Source: Chlamydiia bacterium (lineage in GTDB: Bacteria; Chlamydiota; Chlamydiia; Chlamydiales; JAAZZY01). Taken from it: DNA of 8,589 nucleotides. Both the position numbers and the translations under genes were made by a program. The stretch spans positions 1-8,589 of the forward strand of contig JAAZZY010000071.1 of the NCBI GenBank assembly GCA_014239035.1. The letters are read 5' to 3'. This document shows, piece after piece, positions 6,341 to 8,589 of this stretch. Within the stretch, counting starts at the first letter, position 1, and each line of letters begins with the position of its first letter. The notes below the pieces were generated by a model. That model did not search any database and was not told the origin of the DNA. It saw only the letters and a list, made by a program, of their open reading frames with translations.

Positions 6341-6344
6341 CTCC
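6341..6344 (-). promoter_or_regulatory. Ribosome binding site of the 77-aa gene
   Basis: The minus strand reads GGAG with 5 bases to the ATG at 6333-6335. It is one of the better Shine-Dalgarno matches among the starts visible in this window and is the main support for treating the short frame as a real gene. Confidence 0.6.
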
Positions 6345-6364
6345 GATGAATTTTGATGCACATT

Positions 6365-6394
6365 TAAATACGCAATAGGAGATTAATTTGTAAA
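6365..6394 (-). promoter_or_regulatory. Weak promoter candidate for the small ORF and peptidase
   Basis: In the 69 bp after the dehydrogenase stop, the minus strand has TTTACA (6389-6394), an 18-base spacer and TATTTA (6365-6370). That is 5/6 and 3/6 to the sigma-70 consensus. No terminator is visible between the dehydrogenase and this site, so read-through from the upstream genes is an equally good explanation for expression. Confidence 0.25.
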
Positions 6395-6404
6395 TGAATA
6401 AAGG

Positions 6405-7160
6405 TTATGGGCTAATCTTTTCCGCGATTTTATCGGCTATAACTGTGGGGAGCGTCGCAATAAATCGTGTCATTAGGTTGAAGAATCTAGGGAAGGCAAT
6501 GATGGACTTATTTCTTTTAAGTCCTCTTATAATAATAGATGATGCTTGTTCTACAGTCATCAGCTGGGGCATTTTAAAAGTGTTATGGTCTGTGAGATCT
6601 GTTTTTACAAAACCCGGTGTTATAGTTGAGACTTTAATATTGGATTTTTTTAAATCTAGGCGCAGGCCTTGGCCATAGACTCTCGCGTAAGCTTTTGTAG
6701 CACTATAGACATAGTATTTAGAAAACCCTCTATATCCTGCAAGGGAGCTCATAATCGCTATTTGTCCTTTTTGTCTCTCCTTCATTAAAGGGATGAGGGG
6801 GTCTAAGGTGTTGTGGATGCCCAAGATATTTGTTTGGATAATTGCAGTGGAGTTTGCGACACCATCATTTTGTGAAGCACTTTGCCCGGTTCCGATCCCA
6901 GCATTTGCGATAACCAAATCTAGAGGATGCTCTTTATCAAACTCTAAAATTATCTTTGAGACTTTATTTGCATCAGTGATGTCAACCGAATAGGCTTGAG
7001 CTGTGGCTCCCATCTCTTCACATTTTTTTTGGATAGATTTGAGCTTTTCTGTGTTTCTACCTAAAAGACAAAGATTAATCCCCTTTTGAGATAAATCGCA
7101 GGCCAGCCTTCTTCCAATGCCTGAGCTTGCTCCTGTAATAAGAATAGATGATATGTTCAT
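6405..7160 (-). CDS. Short-chain dehydrogenase/reductase, classical type
   Basis: NAD(P)-dependent oxidoreductase of unknown substrate, 251 residues, the normal length for a classical SDR. The Rossmann cofactor motif TGASSGIG is at 9-16, followed by LGRN (33-36); Arg35 and the lack of an Asp at the end of strand 2 lean towards NADP(H). VDIT (59-62) and ANAG (85-88, a variant of NNAG) follow. The catalytic set is Asn111, Ser139, Tyr152 and Lys156 (YSATK), with the usual 13-residue Ser-Tyr spacing, then TPGFVKTD (181-188). The C-terminal 30 residues are basic and hydrophobic, which may favour membrane contact, as in SDRs acting on lipid substrates. Its ATG overlaps the phosphofructokinase stop in an ATGA, so the two are translationally coupled. 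An antisense frame in its 3' half (6394-6678, plus strand) is treated as a shadow. The family is certain; the reaction is not assignable. Confidence 0.93.
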   Translation of the reverse strand: MNISSILITGASSGIGRRLACDLSQKGINLCLLGRNTEKLKSIQKKCEEMGATAQAYSVDITDANKVSKIILEFDKEHPLDLVIANAGIGTGQSASQNDGVANSTAIIQTNILGIHNTLDPLIPLMKERQKGQIAIMSSLAGYRGFSKYYVYSATKAYARVYGQGLRLDLKKSNIKVSTITPGFVKTDLTDHNTFKMPQLMTVEQASSIIIRGLKRNKSIIAFPRFFNLMTRFIATLPTVIADKIAEKISP

Positions 7161-8589
7161 AAAAGCTCGAGGATGTAATTACGTAAGTGGCAGATCTTGG
7201 GGTCACCAAAAAACTGGATCGGCCCAGGTGCATTATAATGATCTTCCAAAAGCCATTTTTTCTTTTCTGACAGTAGCTTTTGAAAATGAGCGCCCTCTAA
7301 ATCTACAAGTGCTTTTTTGATAACAGGTTTATCTTGGCCGTGGCGATGCTCAATATTCATTAGACTGGTAATGGGGAGACCAAAAAGGTCCCAATTTTTA
7401 GCAGGACGTTTGAGATTTTTGATGCACGCCATATATCCCGAGTGATTAGATTGGATCAAAAGTGCTGCAGCGCAGCCTAGTGCGTAGGTATATTCTGCAT
7501 CAAAGCATGAAGGATTAGCGCAACGACCTTCATAGCCAAAGTAATGAGCATGAGGGCTAAAGTTGCTTGTATAGCGACTGTCTTCTTCTGCTTCTTTAAG
7601 CGCTCTTGTGCACATCTCAATTAAAAGTTTATGAGTTTCTATTTTAGCTAGTTGAATGTTGCCATGAGGATCACGATCTAAGAGAAGCTGATCCTGGATA
7701 TTTTTGGGTAGAAGGTCAAAGAAATCCCGAGAGCTCTTTGATAGGTGCTCAGAGACATTACTAGAATCTAAGGTATTGTTATCAGCGAGCAAATCATTAA
7801 GCTCAGAAATAAGTTTTTTAAAAGAAGGAATAAAGTCAATTAGTCCTTCAGGGATTAAAATAACTCCATAGTTTTTACCCTTTTTAGAGCGCTCTATAAT
7901 CATCTGGGAAATTTCTTGAACAATGTCGGACAAACATGTTTTATTTTTGAGAATCTCTTCTCCGATAAAGACGAGGTTTGGACGGGTTTGTAGAGCACAT
8001 TCAAGTGCTATATGCGAGGCTGATCGTCCCATTAACTTAATAAAATGGTAATATTTTTTTGCTGAGAGCACATCTGTTAAAATATTGCCAATAAGTTCAG
8101 AATAGAGTTTGCATGCCGTGTCATATCCAAATGAAATCTCGATATATTCATTTTGCAGATCACCGTCGATGGTTTTGGGAACTCCTACAACGGCTGTTTT
8201 GCAATCGTGTTTTTTAAAATATTCCGCAAGCACTGCAGCGTTTGTATTAGAGTCGTCTCCACCAATAATGACAAGACCATCGAGCTCATAGTGATTGGCT
8301 ACTTTTAAAGCTTTTTGAAGTTGCTCATCTGTTGCAATCTTAGTGCGCCCCGATCCAATCATATTAAAGCCGCCTAAATTGCGATGTTTATCTAGGAGCT
8401 CTTTTGTTATCGCTACATATTTTTCATTTAGAAAGCCACTTGGACCACCTAAGAAGCCTATAAGATGGGAAGAGGGATGAATCTTTTTGAGTGCATCAAA
8501 AAGACCCCATATTACGTTATGTCCTCCTGGTGCCTGTCCACCAGAAAAAACCACCGCGATCGTTTTTTTGCAGCAGTCTTTTCTTTTTT
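7157..8589 (-). CDS. pfp: Pyrophosphate-dependent 6-phosphofructokinase, long (plant-PFP-beta-like) type, 5' end outside window
   Basis: Interconverts fructose 6-phosphate plus PPi and fructose 1,6-bisphosphate plus Pi in glycolysis and gluconeogenesis. 476 residues are visible. The frame stays open past the GTG at 8554 to the window edge, and the upstream residues TIAV run directly into the first strand before SGGQAPGGHN, so that GTG is not the start. Chlamydial long-form enzymes are about 550 residues, so some 70-80 are probably missing. PPi use is shown by GGDDS (bases 8249-8263, the second Asp replacing the Gly of ATP enzymes) and PKTIDGDL, where Lys replaces the Gly of ATP-type PGTIDND. 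MGR (residues 175-177 counted from that GTG) binds sugar phosphate, and YFGYEGR with a FDAEYTYALG block is typical of the C-terminal half of the long class. The stop overlaps the start of the SDR gene. Chlamydia annotations often call these genes pfkA. Confidence 0.95.
   Translation of the reverse strand, partial: KRKDCCKKTIAVVFSGGQAPGGHNVIWGLFDALKKIHPSSHLIGFLGGPSGFLNEKYVAITKELLDKHRNLGGFNMIGSGRTKIATDEQLQKALKVANHYELDGLVIIGGDDSNTNAAVLAEYFKKHDCKTAVVGVPKTIDGDLQNEYIEISFGYDTACKLYSELIGNILTDVLSAKKYYHFIKLMGRSASHIALECALQTRPNLVFIGEEILKNKTCLSDIVQEISQMIIERSKKGKNYGVILIPEGLIDFIPSFKKLISELNDLLADNNTLDSSNVSEHLSKSSRDFFDLLPKNIQDQLLLDRDPHGNIQLAKIETHKLLIEMCTRALKEAEEDSRYTSNFSPHAHYFGYEGRCANPSCFDAEYTYALGCAAALLIQSNHSGYMACIKNLKRPAKNWDLFGLPITSLMNIEHRHGQDKPVIKKALVDLEGAHFQKLLSEKKKWLLEDHYNAPGPIQFFGDPKICHLRNYILELL

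Noticed and set aside
6394..6678. 94-residue plus-strand frame with an ATG and an upstream AGGAG
   Set aside because: It is antisense to the 3' half of the SDR gene, whose motifs are intact. The AGGAG is about 12 bases from the ATG, too far, and the protein ends in the complement of the YSATK region.
6793..6993. 66-residue plus-strand frame
   Set aside because: Antisense to the central part of the SDR gene, including the ANAG motif region.
7117..7320. 67-residue plus-strand frame
   Set aside because: Spans the SDR/phosphofructokinase overlap in antisense; no supporting signal.
8109..8291. 60-residue plus-strand frame
   Set aside because: Antisense to the GGDDS and PKTIDGDL region of the phosphofructokinase gene.

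Overview
The window looks like a piece of an AT-rich chromosome from the phylum Chlamydiota, probably one of the Chlamydia-related (environmental) lineages. The taxonomic call rests on three things. leuS is followed directly by a Kdo transferase gene (waaA/gseA). A PPi-type phosphofructokinase of the long, plant-PFP-like class lies close by, and leuS, gseA and pfkA genes are neighbours in Chlamydia as I remember that locus. The remaining genes do not contradict this. The assignment is from memory and protein motifs only, not from a database search.

Layout. Plus strand, 1-3507: the 3' four-fifths of leuS (leucyl-tRNA synthetase), waaA starting on the base after the leuS stop codon, then two tRNA genes with CAU anticodons, first initiator tRNA-fMet and then elongator tRNA-Met. 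No terminator or new promoter is visible between these four genes, so they may form one transcript. Minus strand, 8589-3515 (reading leftwards): the 3' part of a PPi-phosphofructokinase gene, a short-chain dehydrogenase/reductase overlapping it by 4 bp (ATGA), a 77-residue protein of unknown function, an M20-family metallopeptidase 4 bp further on, and two adjacent genes for related secreted proteins of unknown function. The two blocks converge, with only 7 bp between the second tRNA and the stop codon of the last minus-strand gene. There is no stretch over 100 bp without a gene.

How the genes fit together. The plus-strand block is translation and envelope housekeeping: leucine charging, lipid A-Kdo assembly, and the initiator and internal methionine tRNAs. 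The minus-strand block is metabolic (reversible PPi-dependent glycolytic step, an NAD(P)-dependent oxidoreductase, peptide hydrolysis) and ends in the accessory part. That part is a tandem pair of paralogous, Cys-free, signal-peptide-bearing proteins of about 150-170 mature residues, with its own plausible sigma-70 promoter. This pair is the part of the window most likely to hold undescribed biology. I see no mobile element, CRISPR array, phage gene, rRNA or broken gene. leuS and the phosphofructokinase gene are both cut by the window edges.
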